Below are positions 20,919 through 31,900 of a DNA stretch of 64,000 bases, piece by piece. Under the pieces are notes generated by a model. It made no database searches and was not told the DNA's origin. It worked only from the letters and a program-made list of their open reading frames with translations. The translations under genes and the position numbers were made by a program. Source of the stretch: Entamoeba invadens IP1 (lineage: Eukaryota; Evosea; Mastigamoebida; Endamoebidae); NCBI RefSeq assembly GCF_000330505.1, contig NW_004191750.1, forward strand, positions 653,470-717,469. The letters are read 5' to 3'. How positions within the stretch are numbered: the stretch's first letter is position 1; each line of letters opens with the position of its first letter.

Positions 20919-21743
20919 ATGAATCACACAATTTCACCCATTTATATTCAGAAAACATACGATGCGCCGACATTTAAAAAGCGCCAAACATTAATCAAAA
21001 GAGAGTCCACGAACCGCGAGCATTTGAGTAATGCTGCTATAATAGGATTTGCAAATGTCTACGGGATTGACTTGACTATCCGCTGTCCCGTGCAAAAGAC
21101 AACGAGTTTGGTGACGTATGATCATTTGACTATTGATAGCATTGGCTCAACGGAAATGACTGTTCCCCATGAATCGATTACACGGAATGAAAAGAAGTCG
21201 ATGTATGCTTTAATGTATAACACTCTTTCGCAACATATCATCACAACTAACTTTCTGAATTGTCAACTCACAAAGCCACGAGTGACGACTAAGACACAAA
21301 AGCTCTTGAAGTTTAAATGGATCGACCCATTCAATGAACTGGGATTCTATCTGTTTGGTGCGGGGGTCATCTCTATCATCCAAAACCTCCCCAAAGAACC
21401 AATCAACAAGAAACAACAAAGCCTCCACCTTCTTCCACTCAACCAACAGATCATCCAACTCTTCGAGAAGTGCGTCGATGACACAAGTAAGTTGAGTGAG
21501 AACGGAAAAAGGATCTTTGCTTCTCAATGTGATTCTGTATCTAATCATATCGAATCAAATGGCGTTAATGCGAACTGCGTTCTTGTTAACGATACCACTA
21601 CTTGTAATACTATTGTAAATCTGAATGACACGCCGATGACAAGCACTCTATGTGACTGTAACCCTTGCTTCCTTGGGCAACGCGATACTATTGCGACTGC
21701 AAAGGAGGAGGTTGTTGCTGGAGAACAGGTCAACTGCAGTTAA
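20919..21743 (+). CDS. Orphan protein, possibly Entamoeba-specific
   Basis: 274 residues; I do not recognise it. The N-terminal 40 residues are basic. The middle (about residues 45-130) is mixed alpha/beta without obvious motifs, and the C-terminal third is Thr/Asn/Cys-rich with a CDCNPC cluster. There is no signal peptide and no membrane segment. Base composition and codon use resemble the neighbours, which supports a real gene. The start is uncertain: an overlapping frame at 20780-20977 might supply an upstream exon. It ends 92 bp before PLRG1 in the same direction. Confidence 0.6.
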   Translation: MNHTISPIYIQKTYDAPTFKKRQTLIKRESTNREHLSNAAIIGFANVYGIDLTIRCPVQKTTSLVTYDHLTIDSIGSTEMTVPHESITRNEKKSMYALMYNTLSQHIITTNFLNCQLTKPRVTTKTQKLLKFKWIDPFNELGFYLFGAGVISIIQNLPKEPINKKQQSLHLLPLNQQIIQLFEKCVDDTSKLSENGKRIFASQCDSVSNHIESNGVNANCVLVNDTTTCNTIVNLNDTPMTSTLCDCNPCFLGQRDTIATAKEEVVAGEQVNCS

Positions 21744-21835
21744 TGTAATATAATTCAACATCTCCTGAGTACTATTTTCTGTTAATATTTTTACTAGAAT
21801 GAAACTATAAAATTTTGAAGAACTGAAATAGGTAA

Positions 21836-22807
21836 ATGGCACTTGTACCGACAAAAGACAACACAAATAGAGAAAAGGAAAACGGCGGAGACGCCGGACA
21901 ATTCCAAACATGGAAGTTGAAAAGAGTGATTACGGGAAATAAAGGGTGGATATCATCGATCAGTTTCGACCCATCAAATGAATGGTTTTGTGTCGGGTCG
22001 CACGACGAGACGATTAAGATATTTGGACTGGTCAGAGCAGAACAGAAGTTGACACTGACGGGACATATCGGCGCTGTTAGAACAACTCAAGTGTCCCGAC
22101 GACATCCTTACCTCTTCTCCGCAGGTGACGATAGAGACGTTAGATGCTGGGACTTAACAATCAATAAAGTGAATCGAATGTATCATGGCCATCTCTCAAG
22201 TATCGACTGTCTTGACATTCACCCAACGATGGATTTAATAGCGTCGGCTGGGAGAGATGCAGTTGTCCGCCTCTGGGACATTCGAACGAAAGAGTCTATT
22301 GATGTCTTGGAAGGACACACATCGACGGTGTTTGACGTTAAATTTCAAGAGACGTCACCGCACATTCTTTCTGCGTCTGCCGATGGGATGATCCGAGGGT
22401 GGGACTTATATACGGGAAAGTGCGTTCAGTGCTACACTCAACACAAAAAGGGAGTTCGGTGTCTCGAGATGTGGGGAGATCATAATATGATGAGTGGGAG
22501 TTCTGATGTTGTCAAAGAGTGGGATAAAAATGTGTTAGTGTCTGACATATATGCTCCGAAGAGTACTGTGAATACTATCAAGCGCAATGAAGACGGTGTA
22601 GTCTTCTTTGGTGAGAATGATGGGACGTTGTCGGTGTATAGTGAAAAGGATCATCGCGTTATGCAAACGATGAAGAACATTATCCAACCTGGATCATTAC
22701 AAAGTGAAGGAGGAATCATTTGTTCTTCATTTGATGAGACTGGAATGAGGTACTTTACTGGGTGTGTTGATAAGACCATCAAGATGTATGTCCCTATGGT
22801 TGAGTGA
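21836..22807 (+). CDS. PLRG1: PLRG1/Prp46-like spliceosomal WD40 protein
   Basis: 323 residues, nearly all seven WD repeats. The family block GNKGWISSISFDPSNEWFCVGSHDETIKIF is followed by LTGHIGAVR, HPYLFSAGDDRDVRCWDL, YHGHLSSIDCLDIHPT, SAGRDAVVRLWDIRTK and GHTSTVFDVKFQ, characteristic of PLRG1 in the NineTeen (Prp19/CDC5) complex needed for spliceosome activation. It lacks the long N-terminal extension of human PLRG1. This fits a genome with many introns. Confidence 0.9.
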   Translation: MALVPTKDNTNREKENGGDAGQFQTWKLKRVITGNKGWISSISFDPSNEWFCVGSHDETIKIFGLVRAEQKLTLTGHIGAVRTTQVSRRHPYLFSAGDDRDVRCWDLTINKVNRMYHGHLSSIDCLDIHPTMDLIASAGRDAVVRLWDIRTKESIDVLEGHTSTVFDVKFQETSPHILSASADGMIRGWDLYTGKCVQCYTQHKKGVRCLEMWGDHNMMSGSSDVVKEWDKNVLVSDIYAPKSTVNTIKRNEDGVVFFGENDGTLSVYSEKDHRVMQTMKNIIQPGSLQSEGGIICSSFDETGMRYFTGCVDKTIKMYVPMVE

Positions 22808-22912
22808 ATGATTTGTGTTATTAAAAAATGTTATAAATACTCTTCTTTTATTGATATATGAACTCATCAATACATCAATTTGTAGAAAAAATAAACGAAA
22901 AAGTGCAGTCAG

Positions 22913-23182
22913 TTAATGGAAAGCCTTTGAGACAATATGACCAACAATTACTACAGCTACAAGACCAATTGTGAGGTACATCACAAAATAAGGAGTGCTA
23001 CAAATAAATACATTATAGTAAAAAGAAACTATTGAATGACTAGTATAGTAAAGAAGTAACAAACACTGGAATTCCGGCTGCTGTTCCAACACCAAACATG
23101 CCCGGTTGAGACGTCAATGATTTTCCTTTCCTTTATGTTAGTGTTGCATACGTCGAAGGGGACACACAAACTTTCCAGCCAT
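22913..23182 (-). CDS. SEC61B: Sec61 beta subunit, three exons
   Basis: Exons 23182-23172 (11 nt), 23130-23065 and 22997-22913; introns of 41 and 67 bp, both starting GTTTGT, ending AAG and TAG. Both junctions are phase 2 and give a 53-residue protein that starts MAGKKGKSL and ends SKAFH. Its C-terminal half (GIPVTPYFVMYLTIGL...GHIVSK) aligns by eye with Sec61 beta/Sbh1 (VDP..V..L..GF......H..SK), a tail-anchored subunit of the ER protein translocation channel. A single-frame reading would instead give a 60-codon ORF without homology at its N-terminus. Confidence 0.75.
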
Positions 23183-23525
23183 TTGCTTGAAGATATGAAT
23201 TATTGAGTTCTTATTGTTCTTTTTGGAGATGAATAGGTGACGAATTTAAGTTGTTAATTTCATCTCTAATTTCTCATAAATGCATGATTAATTGATTAAA
23301 CCACTTAAATATTTATAATAAACTATAGATTTTTAATATTTTTTGGTAAAGTGAAGAAATGAGAACAATTTTTGTGACCAATTGTGTTTTGAATGGTAAA
23401 ATGAAATAATAAACAAACTATATTATATAGTTAATTAGTCAAACCCCAAAATGCGGAATGTTAGATGATTAATACCCAAGAAAATGGGCATTAAAAAACA
23501 AAAAAGAATAACAAAATAATCACAG
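23183..23525. other. Divergent promoter region of SEC61B and importin alpha
   Basis: 343 bp without coding pattern. It must hold both promoters. No specific element is identified. Confidence 0.4.
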
Positions 23526-24995
23526 ATGTATCGCAAGTACGACACATCCCTTTCGACTCAATGCCGATTACGCCACGCTGGGTGGGAGTCCTCGCGAGTG
23601 TTACGTCACGAAGGCTTAAATTTACAACGAGAAATTGAAACGCCTGATTATCCCTTCTTCAAAAACGTTCAGGCATTAGCACTTCATATCAACCCCATAT
23701 TACAAACCCTGATGACCCCAAAGTATTCTTTAGCTATCGCCGCACTTGGGGAATTACTATGGCAAGCGAAAGAAAACATAACGCATGAGGCTCTCCTCGA
23801 CAATTATTTAGTGGAGAATGGCGTTCTCAAACAATTTCTGTTAATGATGCAACAATCCACTTTGAATGAAAACGAAGTATTGACTCTTCTTAAGTATCTC
23901 ACGTCAGTGACTGGAAGTTATGAAATTGACTCACACTTCTTGTTCAATTTGGGCATCGAAAACGCACTACTCCCATACATCACTAACCCTAAATGTACAG
24001 ACAAGGTGATTTGGGTGATCGCTAATTTGGCGGGAAGTAGTGGTCCGCAGAGGACTGAGACCTTCATGAAATTTGGTCCGGTGGTGCTTCAAATGATTCA
24101 AAATGGGGTCTTCCCCATCAATGGAAATTATGAAGTGGTCTGGCTCATCTCCAATTTCTGTATGTTTGACAACCCAATTCCTTTCACTTCATTACAACCA
24201 TTCCTCGAGTATTTGTTCGCTGTCGCCAACAAAACAACTAGTCACAAAATCCTTGTCGAGGCATTGAGTGGGATATATAACGCCTGTGAAAGCGCCAAAT
24301 TGTGGGAGGCGCTTGGTTCTTCCGCTCTACAAGTGATGTCGGAATACATGAAGAGTGAAGTCTGTGATGTTTTAGAAGGTGTGATGAGGATAGCTGGGGT
24401 ATTAGCTTGTCATGATGCTTTCACACCCCAATTAGTTACAATTGGGGTATTAGATACCATCATGTCTTTAATGGAACAAACCGAGTCAAAGTCTGCGATG
24501 AAGAACGCGATGTGGACATTGTCAAACATAGTAGCTTCTCCCAATTCTGATGTCCATTATGAAGTGATGAAATCGTGTATATTAATGGGAGTCATTCGGA
24601 TCATCAATGAAGAAAATATGAAAGTAGGGTTTGAGGCGGCTTGGGCTCTTGTTAATGCGTTCAACACATTCGATTCAAGTTATATCGAACACATACTTAG
24701 CTATAATAGTCAACACGTTCAACCACGTCTTGCCTTATTCAACATGTTTTCTATCAAACACAAAGACCGGGGGGAGACCGACCATTACCTCTATTACTTA
24801 CTCGAAGCCATCTCCAACGTCTTAACTTGTGACCCAATCGATGGCCAACATATTACTGATATTCTCAAAGAAAATGGTGTCATCGAGGAGATATATAAAA
24901 TCACCACAGTCGGGTGTAAAGCAAATATAGACAAAGCCAATGAAGTGTTGCAACAGTATAAACTTGTTCTAGAACAAGACATGGATGAGCTTTAA
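23526..24995 (+). CDS. Importin alpha (karyopherin alpha)
   Basis: 489 residues made of armadillo repeats from about residue 50. Conserved Trp/Asn pairs that hold the NLS backbone are present: WVIANLAG, WLISNF, WTLSNIVA and WALVNA. Importin alpha binds nuclear localisation signals and importin beta. The N-terminal 45 residues correspond to the importin-beta-binding segment but have only scattered Arg (CRLRH, RVLRHEG), without the usual basic clusters. An acidic C-terminus (EQDMDEL) is present. No intron. Confidence 0.88.
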   Translation: MYRKYDTSLSTQCRLRHAGWESSRVLRHEGLNLQREIETPDYPFFKNVQALALHINPILQTLMTPKYSLAIAALGELLWQAKENITHEALLDNYLVENGVLKQFLLMMQQSTLNENEVLTLLKYLTSVTGSYEIDSHFLFNLGIENALLPYITNPKCTDKVIWVIANLAGSSGPQRTETFMKFGPVVLQMIQNGVFPINGNYEVVWLISNFCMFDNPIPFTSLQPFLEYLFAVANKTTSHKILVEALSGIYNACESAKLWEALGSSALQVMSEYMKSEVCDVLEGVMRIAGVLACHDAFTPQLVTIGVLDTIMSLMEQTESKSAMKNAMWTLSNIVASPNSDVHYEVMKSCILMGVIRIINEENMKVGFEAAWALVNAFNTFDSSYIEHILSYNSQHVQPRLALFNMFSIKHKDRGETDHYLYYLLEAISNVLTCDPIDGQHITDILKENGVIEEIYKITTVGCKANIDKANEVLQQYKLVLEQDMDEL

Positions 24996-25126
24996 TAACT
25001 TATTATTTCGATTGCTTTGCATTGCAGAAAAGTATTAGACTCTTATAGTATATAATCTATATATATATAGAAAATAAAACAATATTAAATAAAGGAAATA
25101 CAAACTAATGAAATAACTTATTGCAG

Positions 25127-25690
25127 TTACTGTTTGCTTGGCGCCAATGTTTTGTACTGGTCTGGATATTTATTCACCAAATACGCCAAGAATAACACAT
25201 TAAGTTCTTCAATCCTCTGGTTGTCCACCTTCTTCGACGCCTCAACAACGGACAGAGGCTGAATCAATATGTTGAAAGTATCAGAGAGCTTCGACGCAAA
25301 TCCTTTCGCGATGAAAAAGTCCATTGCCGGCAATTTATCGGGGAGTTTGTTCATCGACTTTTTGAAGTCATCAATTTCAATCTCCGTCGCTAATCCGTTG
25401 ATATCGTACACGTCCGATGCGTCGTCGTGTGATGTGTGATCTTCATACGACAACAATTCTTCACGCGTTGGCATCTCATGCTCGGCGTTTTCTTGGACGA
25501 TTGTGTTGTACTGCTCGATGATAGACCTCTTGGTCTGATCGTCGGCTTGATTAAAAGCTTCTAAGTATTGAGGAGGAAATCCTTTGGGTGGTTGGATTGT
25601 GGAATGCTTGGGCGCGGCATCCTTTTTGCTCTTGGGAACAAACGATTTCGCTGACTTGTTGATCGTGATCGGGTTGTAACTTAACGACAT
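25127..25690 (-). CDS. PAM2-motif protein of unknown function
   Basis: 187 residues. Residues 10-20 (INKSAKSFVPK) match the PAM2 core (LNxxAxxFxP) that binds the MLLE domain of poly(A)-binding protein, suggesting a role in mRNA translation or decay. The following region is rich in Lys and Pro, and a helical domain (residues about 105-187, FKKSMNKLPDKLPAMDF...) forms the C-terminus; it is not recognised. No signal peptide. PAM2 is a short motif, so the functional reading is inference. Confidence 0.6.
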   Translation of the reverse strand: MSLSYNPITINKSAKSFVPKSKKDAAPKHSTIQPPKGFPPQYLEAFNQADDQTKRSIIEQYNTIVQENAEHEMPTREELLSYEDHTSHDDASDVYDINGLATEIEIDDFKKSMNKLPDKLPAMDFFIAKGFASKLSDTFNILIQPLSVVEASKKVDNQRIEELNVLFLAYLVNKYPDQYKTLAPSKQ

Positions 25691-26051
25691 GCTCGTTTTT
25701 GAGTTTCTTTTTTTAGATGAATGAACTGGTTTTTTCGGTGGTTTTGGTATGGTTTATATATAGTTAAATATAGTTTCTCATATATTATTAGTTCCACAGA
25801 TAAAATGGTGTATTAATTTTTTGTTATAAAAGTAAATATAACTTTTATTGTAATTTTAATAAATAAAATTCGTTGTAATTAGTATAACTTGTCGAAATAT
25901 AATAATTCGAGATTCAATAATGACAATTATGTGAAAGGATTTGACAAAAACAGAACGAGAGGTCATATAAGGAAAAGGGAAAAGAGAAAAAAGAATAAGA
26001 ATCGAAACAATCACTAAAATCTTCTAACACAGCCCTTAATTGACTAAGACT
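25691..26051. other. Intergenic spacer
   Basis: 361 bp, AT-rich, with no coding pattern. It lies upstream of the PAM2 gene and beyond the 3' end of the helicase gene. Confidence 0.4.
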
Positions 26052-28091
26052 TTACTTCGAGCTCATTGCCTTCTTGATTCTGCAAAGCGCTCTTGTTGTC
26101 TCGCTTTGCTTAAAGGTTTCGAGCTTTTCAAAGTACTGCGGGGACGCCTCGAAGAGCCACTCCGGCTCAATACCAGACACCGTCCTGACATACTCGTTTT
26201 TGGTCATGACGTACTCGTTATACACGATCCACTCTCTTTTCCCGACACAACTCGACGGGTGTAGCAACACAATTCGATTCTCCGAGACGATCTGATACTT
26301 CCCTTTAATGATATGAGCACTCTGCATGAAGAACCCTTTGCAAAGCGCCTTTCTTATATTAATATTCCTCTCTCTAATATCCTTCACGCCTTGTTCCGAG
26401 TTCACGCCGTTGCGATACAAAATGCCGAGCAACTGGTCTTTGATTGAACTGGCTTGCTTCAACGCACGTTGGTTCACGTAACTCTCCCATGCCCAATTTG
26501 GGTCTTTCTCGTTTTCAACCCACTGGTTGAATGCGTTCAACAAAGTGATATGGTCCGACTCAGCATTGTTGAAGTACGCCTTCATCGCGTCGGCTTTTTC
26601 TTTTTCTTTCTGGTCTTTCGGTCGATAAAAGACGCTGGGGACGTTTAACAGCGCGATGATAGTCGAGACCTCGTCGACTACTTTGTAGTCAATTGAAGAC
26701 AACAGAGCAACGGCCATCTGTGGTTCGATTGGCAATTCGGCGATCTGAATGCCAACATCAGTTAAGTCTGTTTTCGAGTCTAACGCATTTAAGTAATACA
26801 GTTGCTCCAAAGCTCTCACCATCACTTGTGGTGATGGGGCGTCCAAATAATCGAAGTGGAGGATATCTTTAATACCTATCTTTTTCATGTGTAATATCAC
26901 AGACGCAAGACTTGTTCGTAACATCTCGGGTACAGTCTGCTTGCCTAAACTCTCTTCAAACCCCTTTTCTGTATACAATCGGAAACATTTGCCGGGTCGA
27001 GTACGCCCCGCACGACCAGCACGTTGTTGTGCAGCGGCTTGTGATATTGGGGTCACTTGCAACGTCTCGACTCGTGTAGATGGGAGGTACACCTTTTGTT
27101 TGACATATCCACAGTCGATCACATACACGATGCCATCAATTGTAATGGACGTCTCAGCAATGTTGGTGGCTACAACCACCTTCCTCCCTTTCACTTCATC
27201 AAAGACTTTTTGTTGTTCATTTTGTGGCAACGCAGAGTATAACGGCAATGCAACCATTTTACTCTTTGAACTGAAACTGTTGATTCTATCACACATTTCT
27301 TCAATTTCATCTTCACCTGTTAAAAAGATTAGAACGTCGCCTTCAGGCTCTCCATCGATTTTTTTCACAGTGGTAAACGTCGCTTCAAAGTAATCGTTCT
27401 CGGGAAATGCAGAGTAATTAATCTCGACTGGATACGTTCGACCCTCAACGGTCATCACTGGAGATCCAGAAAAGTATTCTCTGAACTTGGAAGCCTCTAA
27501 GGTAGCCGACATGACAACTATTTTTAGATCGTCCCGCTTTTGCACCAGCCCTTTTAATATACCGAAAAGAAGGTCTGTCGCGACAGTACGTTCGTGCGCT
27601 TCATCTAGTAACACAACACCATATCTCGTCAGCTCGGGATCACTCATTAACTCTCGTAACAACATTCCATCTGTCATATATGTCAGTCTCGTTTGTGGAC
27701 CTCTGCAGTCGTCAAACCTAACCGCGTACCCAACTTCCTCTCCAAGTTGTACGTCCATTTCTTTCGCAACTCGTGTGGAGACAGAAATAGCGGCGACTCT
27801 TCTTGGCTGCGTGCAGCATACACCTTTCCCTTTACAGATGTCAAGGTCCAAACAAAATTTGGGGATTTGAGTTGTTTTACCCGAGCCAGTCGCGCCTTCA
27901 AGAATTAGGGTTTTGTTCTCTCGTAGTGTTTTGACAATTTCTTCCTCGTACTTAATAACAGGAAGCTTCTTGATTTTTTCTTGTAACACGTAGTACCCAT
28001 TGGAGAACGGACGGTTTGTGAACGGGTTCGTTTCGTGGAGCTCTGCGTTCTCCAAATTTACGCGCTTTGTTGGTCCTTTGTCCCTCTTCAT
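26052..28091 (-). CDS. DHX15: DEAH-box RNA helicase, DHX15/Prp43 type
   Basis: About 679 residues from the ATG at 28091 (MKRDKGP); an in-frame ATG at 28112 adds seven residues. All DEAH motifs are visible: GATGSGKTTQ, TQPRRVAA, DEAHERT, SATLEA, TNIAETSITIDG and QRAGRAGRTRPGKC, followed by the winged-helix, ratchet and OB-fold regions. The lead-in NPFTNRPFSNGYY...KKLPV is that of Prp43/DHX15. This helicase disassembles the post-catalytic spliceosome and acts in ribosome biogenesis. The N-terminal extension is short. No intron. Confidence 0.92.
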   Translation of the reverse strand: MKRDKGPTKRVNLENAELHETNPFTNRPFSNGYYVLQEKIKKLPVIKYEEEIVKTLRENKTLILEGATGSGKTTQIPKFCLDLDICKGKGVCCTQPRRVAAISVSTRVAKEMDVQLGEEVGYAVRFDDCRGPQTRLTYMTDGMLLRELMSDPELTRYGVVLLDEAHERTVATDLLFGILKGLVQKRDDLKIVVMSATLEASKFREYFSGSPVMTVEGRTYPVEINYSAFPENDYFEATFTTVKKIDGEPEGDVLIFLTGEDEIEEMCDRINSFSSKSKMVALPLYSALPQNEQQKVFDEVKGRKVVVATNIAETSITIDGIVYVIDCGYVKQKVYLPSTRVETLQVTPISQAAAQQRAGRAGRTRPGKCFRLYTEKGFEESLGKQTVPEMLRTSLASVILHMKKIGIKDILHFDYLDAPSPQVMVRALEQLYYLNALDSKTDLTDVGIQIAELPIEPQMAVALLSSIDYKVVDEVSTIIALLNVPSVFYRPKDQKEKEKADAMKAYFNNAESDHITLLNAFNQWVENEKDPNWAWESYVNQRALKQASSIKDQLLGILYRNGVNSEQGVKDIRERNINIRKALCKGFFMQSAHIIKGKYQIVSENRIVLLHPSSCVGKREWIVYNEYVMTKNEYVRTVSGIEPEWLFEASPQYFEKLETFKQSETTRALCRIKKAMSSK

Positions 28092-28354
28092 ATTGTATTG
28101 ACAAAAGTTCAAATAGGGTTTCTTATTTTTTATTTCATGAAATGTGGAAATTTTTGAATTATTGTCAATATCAACTCTATAGTTTTATATATCACATATT
28201 TACTATATGAATGGCAAAATTTATTTTTTAAAATTATTTGAATTATTATTATATATAAATAGAGAATTTGATCTTCGATAATTAAAAATATGATAAAACA
28301 ACAATACAAATAACTAGACCAAGAAATGAGTTTTATTAATGAAGAAAAAATGAG

Positions 28355-28765
28355 TTATAACTTTTTGAACTCTTCTTCGAGTTTTTGAGGATTTGCGCCG
28401 CAGAACTCTGCGACCAAAACTCCTCTTTTGAAAAACTTGAAAGTAGGCATGGCTGTCACTCTGTATTCTTGTGCTACCTCCTGTCCTTGATCGACGTCGA
28501 CTTTAACACATTTCACGTGAGGATATTTTTTCGCCATTTCAATGAATATTGGGGACCTGAAACTTAATTCTTTTTCTTTTCTGTTTGAACAAAGTTAATA
28601 AATATGTAAAAAAACAAACATCATTTTACATGGCCCACACCACGTCGCAAAAAAGTCGACTGCGACTGATTGGTTCTCTGATAATATCTTTTTGAACGCA
28701 GTGAGTGTGACAACTTCGACATATGGTTTACTTTTTAATACATATTCTACTGAGGGAAGTGACAT
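28355..28765 (-). CDS. Thioredoxin, two exons
   Basis: Exons 28765-28620 and 28556-28355; 63-bp intron GTTTGT...CAG, phase 2; 115 residues. The first exon ends in the active site ATWCGPCKM, so the intron splits just after the CGPC motif. The second exon carries KVDVDQ, the cis-Pro loop VTAMPTFKFF, and a GANPQKLEEEFKKL helix. Cytosolic thioredoxin reduces protein disulphides and peroxiredoxins using thioredoxin reductase. No signal peptide. Divergent from the UBR gene, 200 bp away. Confidence 0.92.
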
Positions 28766-28966
28766 CTAATTAATTTTGAGTTTCTTTTAATTACTTCAAC
28801 GAATTACACAACTCTTTTTGTTATTCATCTGAGTTATTTATTCATGTTATCCAAATTATCGTATAATAGTTTATTTTACCATTAATAAACTGTAAATGGT
28901 TTTAAATATTTATGAAACTAATAATTATTATAATTAAACTATAAATACATATAATATATTTATAGT

Positions 28967-31900
28967 ATGAAAGAACAAGAGAAGATCTTTAAAAATAAAA
29001 TGTCCGACAGCCTCAAGAGAAATGTTGTTGACGTTCTCACTGGAAACTTTGATTCGCAGATTCCAAGCAAAATAGTCAACGAAATTTTTTCGAACATATC
29101 ACAAGACCAAGTCCACCAGATGTGTGAACCTTTATGTCATTCGTATCGGTGTCGCCACGTGTGGAGTGCCGGGGAGCAGTCGTTCATATACCGTTGTCGA
29201 ACGTGTCAGACGGGCCCGAACTCGTGCATTTGTGTTGAGTGCTTTCAAAATGGTGATCACAAAGGACATGATTACTCATTGCAGAAGAGTGGGATAGGTG
29301 GTGCATGTGACTGTGGGAGTGAATTATCGTGGAAAGTGAGTGGGAATTGTAAACATCATGGGAAACACATGACACAGAATGTCGACGAGATAACACCGGA
29401 ACCATTCAAAAGTAGTTTTGATGAGAATATGGAAATAGTCTTAAGACTGTTAGTGGAGACATTGCAATCCATTTTTGTCAAAGTCCATAACAAGGAAGTA
29501 GTCTCGCAAGTCCTTCAATATGGGGTTTTGACTGTATTAAAAATCATTAGGAAATGCACGGAGATCGATTTGTTTGAGTTCCGATTTATCAATTTGATGG
29601 AGAGAATGAAAGGAAGATACAACTGTCGACTTCTCACAGAAACTCCAAGTGATTTTGGTGTTGACGAATTTCTGCTGGATGTCTGTTTGATCGACTGTGA
29701 ATTGTTTGCGGATGAACTTTCACTGTTAATATTAGGGTTTCTAAGTGATGACAAAACCGTCGAGCGGTTGTATGAAATGTTTATTGACAACTTCATTTGT
29801 GTTGTGAATTCGGGTGATGTGTGTCAAGTGACAATTGACAACTTGAATAAATTGGCGTGTCAATTTACATCAAACACGCCATTTAATAAACAATTCTTCT
29901 TTGGAAAAGTTGAACGTGTAATGTCGTATTTGCGAGTCATACAAACGTTTTTCAGTGAGAAGATCAATAAAGGACAACTCTCGAAGAGTGAAATAGATGT
30001 GATGAATGTCTTCACTAACGAACTGTTTACTATTGTTAACTCGGCACCAGAGAAGTTCTTTGAGAACGAAATGGTATTGAACAATTACATTCACTGCTTG
30101 AACTCACTCAATTTCTTTAACAAAGAATATCGGCAGATGTCCGAACACGTCCAATTTGAAAATCATTTGGACTACACACCTTTCCAAGTCAAAGAAACTT
30201 TTCTTAATGTTGGTATTCTGTCGCTTCAAAATTCAAGTCCAGACGTCGTGAAAAAAGCAATTTGTTATGGTTTAAAGGAATATTTAGAAGAGTATCACAA
30301 AACAATAGTCAAAGAACCTGTCGTGGGAGTTAATCAACCAATTTCAATGTACTACCCGTCACTCACTTTTGCAATGTTTGGCATCTCGTTGGTCAAAGAC
30401 CCTTTAGAATTTTACAGAACTCTTCCATATCAAACGGACATTTTGACATACCCTTTAATGTTCCAACAAGTTTGTTACTTCAATGGACTTAACTCGGAGT
30501 TTCTATATAATAATAAATTATTATAACATTATAGTATTATTTACTAAAAAATAGTTTCTTGCAGAGTCTGAATTAGCGTTGTGGAGAAAGAACGGAGACT
30601 CTGTTGAATTAAAAAAGTTGTGTCGGCTGACGAGTTGTGGATATCAACTTGAAGCGGACACATTCTTGTTTCAACTAGCCGCATCTGATCCACTGCAGTT
30701 ACTTGATGTAATGATGTTTGTAAATAAGGTACCTTTGTTTGACAAATACATGAGTGAAAACACGGAGAAAGGGAAACTTGAAGAAGTGAATGAGTGTGTA
30801 GCGGGTGCCATATCATTTTTACAAACAGTGTACAACGTGTTTTCAGACCCAATTTTCTCATCAAAATTGAATTATCATGACCACACTGTTTATAACTTCA
30901 TTCACTTGTTGGCAGCACAACACACAGTAGCAAGCGAACTGTTTAGTGGAACTCCGCATGGCGATGCTAAAGATGTTCAACTCGATGCTGTCATAGAAGA
31001 AGTTTCTGAAGTTCAAAAGCGGCTATCTTTAAAGCCAGAACTGTGGAAATTTGTGAATCCCTTTTTCCCATACATTAATTCAGTCGATCGCGAGAAAATT
31101 CAGACGGAACATGCCCTTAAGATGAAGAACAAACTTCCAGAAGTCTATATGTATGAGAAAAGAAGTCCACAAATGAAGCAGAATCTCCTCAATTTACTTC
31201 ATTCAATCACATTAACAAAACTGATGTGTAAGTTTCTGGATTGGTGTAATAACCCTGATGTCATTGCAGACATTGAACTGCTTCTGAGACTCAGAATATC
31301 ATATTGTGAGGGTATAACATACAACGAGACCCACAAACAATTGTTGTTTGAAATTGGAAGACGGTTGGCGGGTAATACACAAGTCGGAGAAGTCACTGCG
31401 AACTTGTCGAAGAACACCGCACTCGACGATTTACTCAAAGGGTTTTTAACTGTCCGCAAACCAAATGTCTCGAAGGACAAAGAAATATTGAAATTGGCGA
31501 AGGAGAGCGCATTAAAGAAGATGAGGAACAAATTAAAAAAGTTTGATGAGAGTCATGTCTGTAAAGAAGTTGGACAAACGGAAACCCCCGACGCTGATAC
31601 ATCAGAGATCTGTTGCATCTGTAGCTCGAAGGATAATTTAGGGTTCCAGGCACACATTGAAGTTTGTGATGCTATCAGAGCGTGTCAGTTCATTGAAACG
31701 CATGAGAATGTGCTTGGGGACAACACGACAAGTCTTTGGAAGAAGCCGTATGGGTTTGAGAATGGGACGTGGGAATGGAGTCCCCATCGGAATCCGTTAT
31801 GGAATGAAAGTCGAGATGACCAAGAGTTCAGAATTATCACTGCGTGTCCACAGAAAATTCATTTGCAGTGTTACAACGAGCATTATGAAAGAAGTGGCAA

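Noticed and set aside
22913..23095. 60-codon single frame read as a gene
   Set aside because: Its first half is intron and another frame of exon 2; the spliced Sec61 beta model explains the region.
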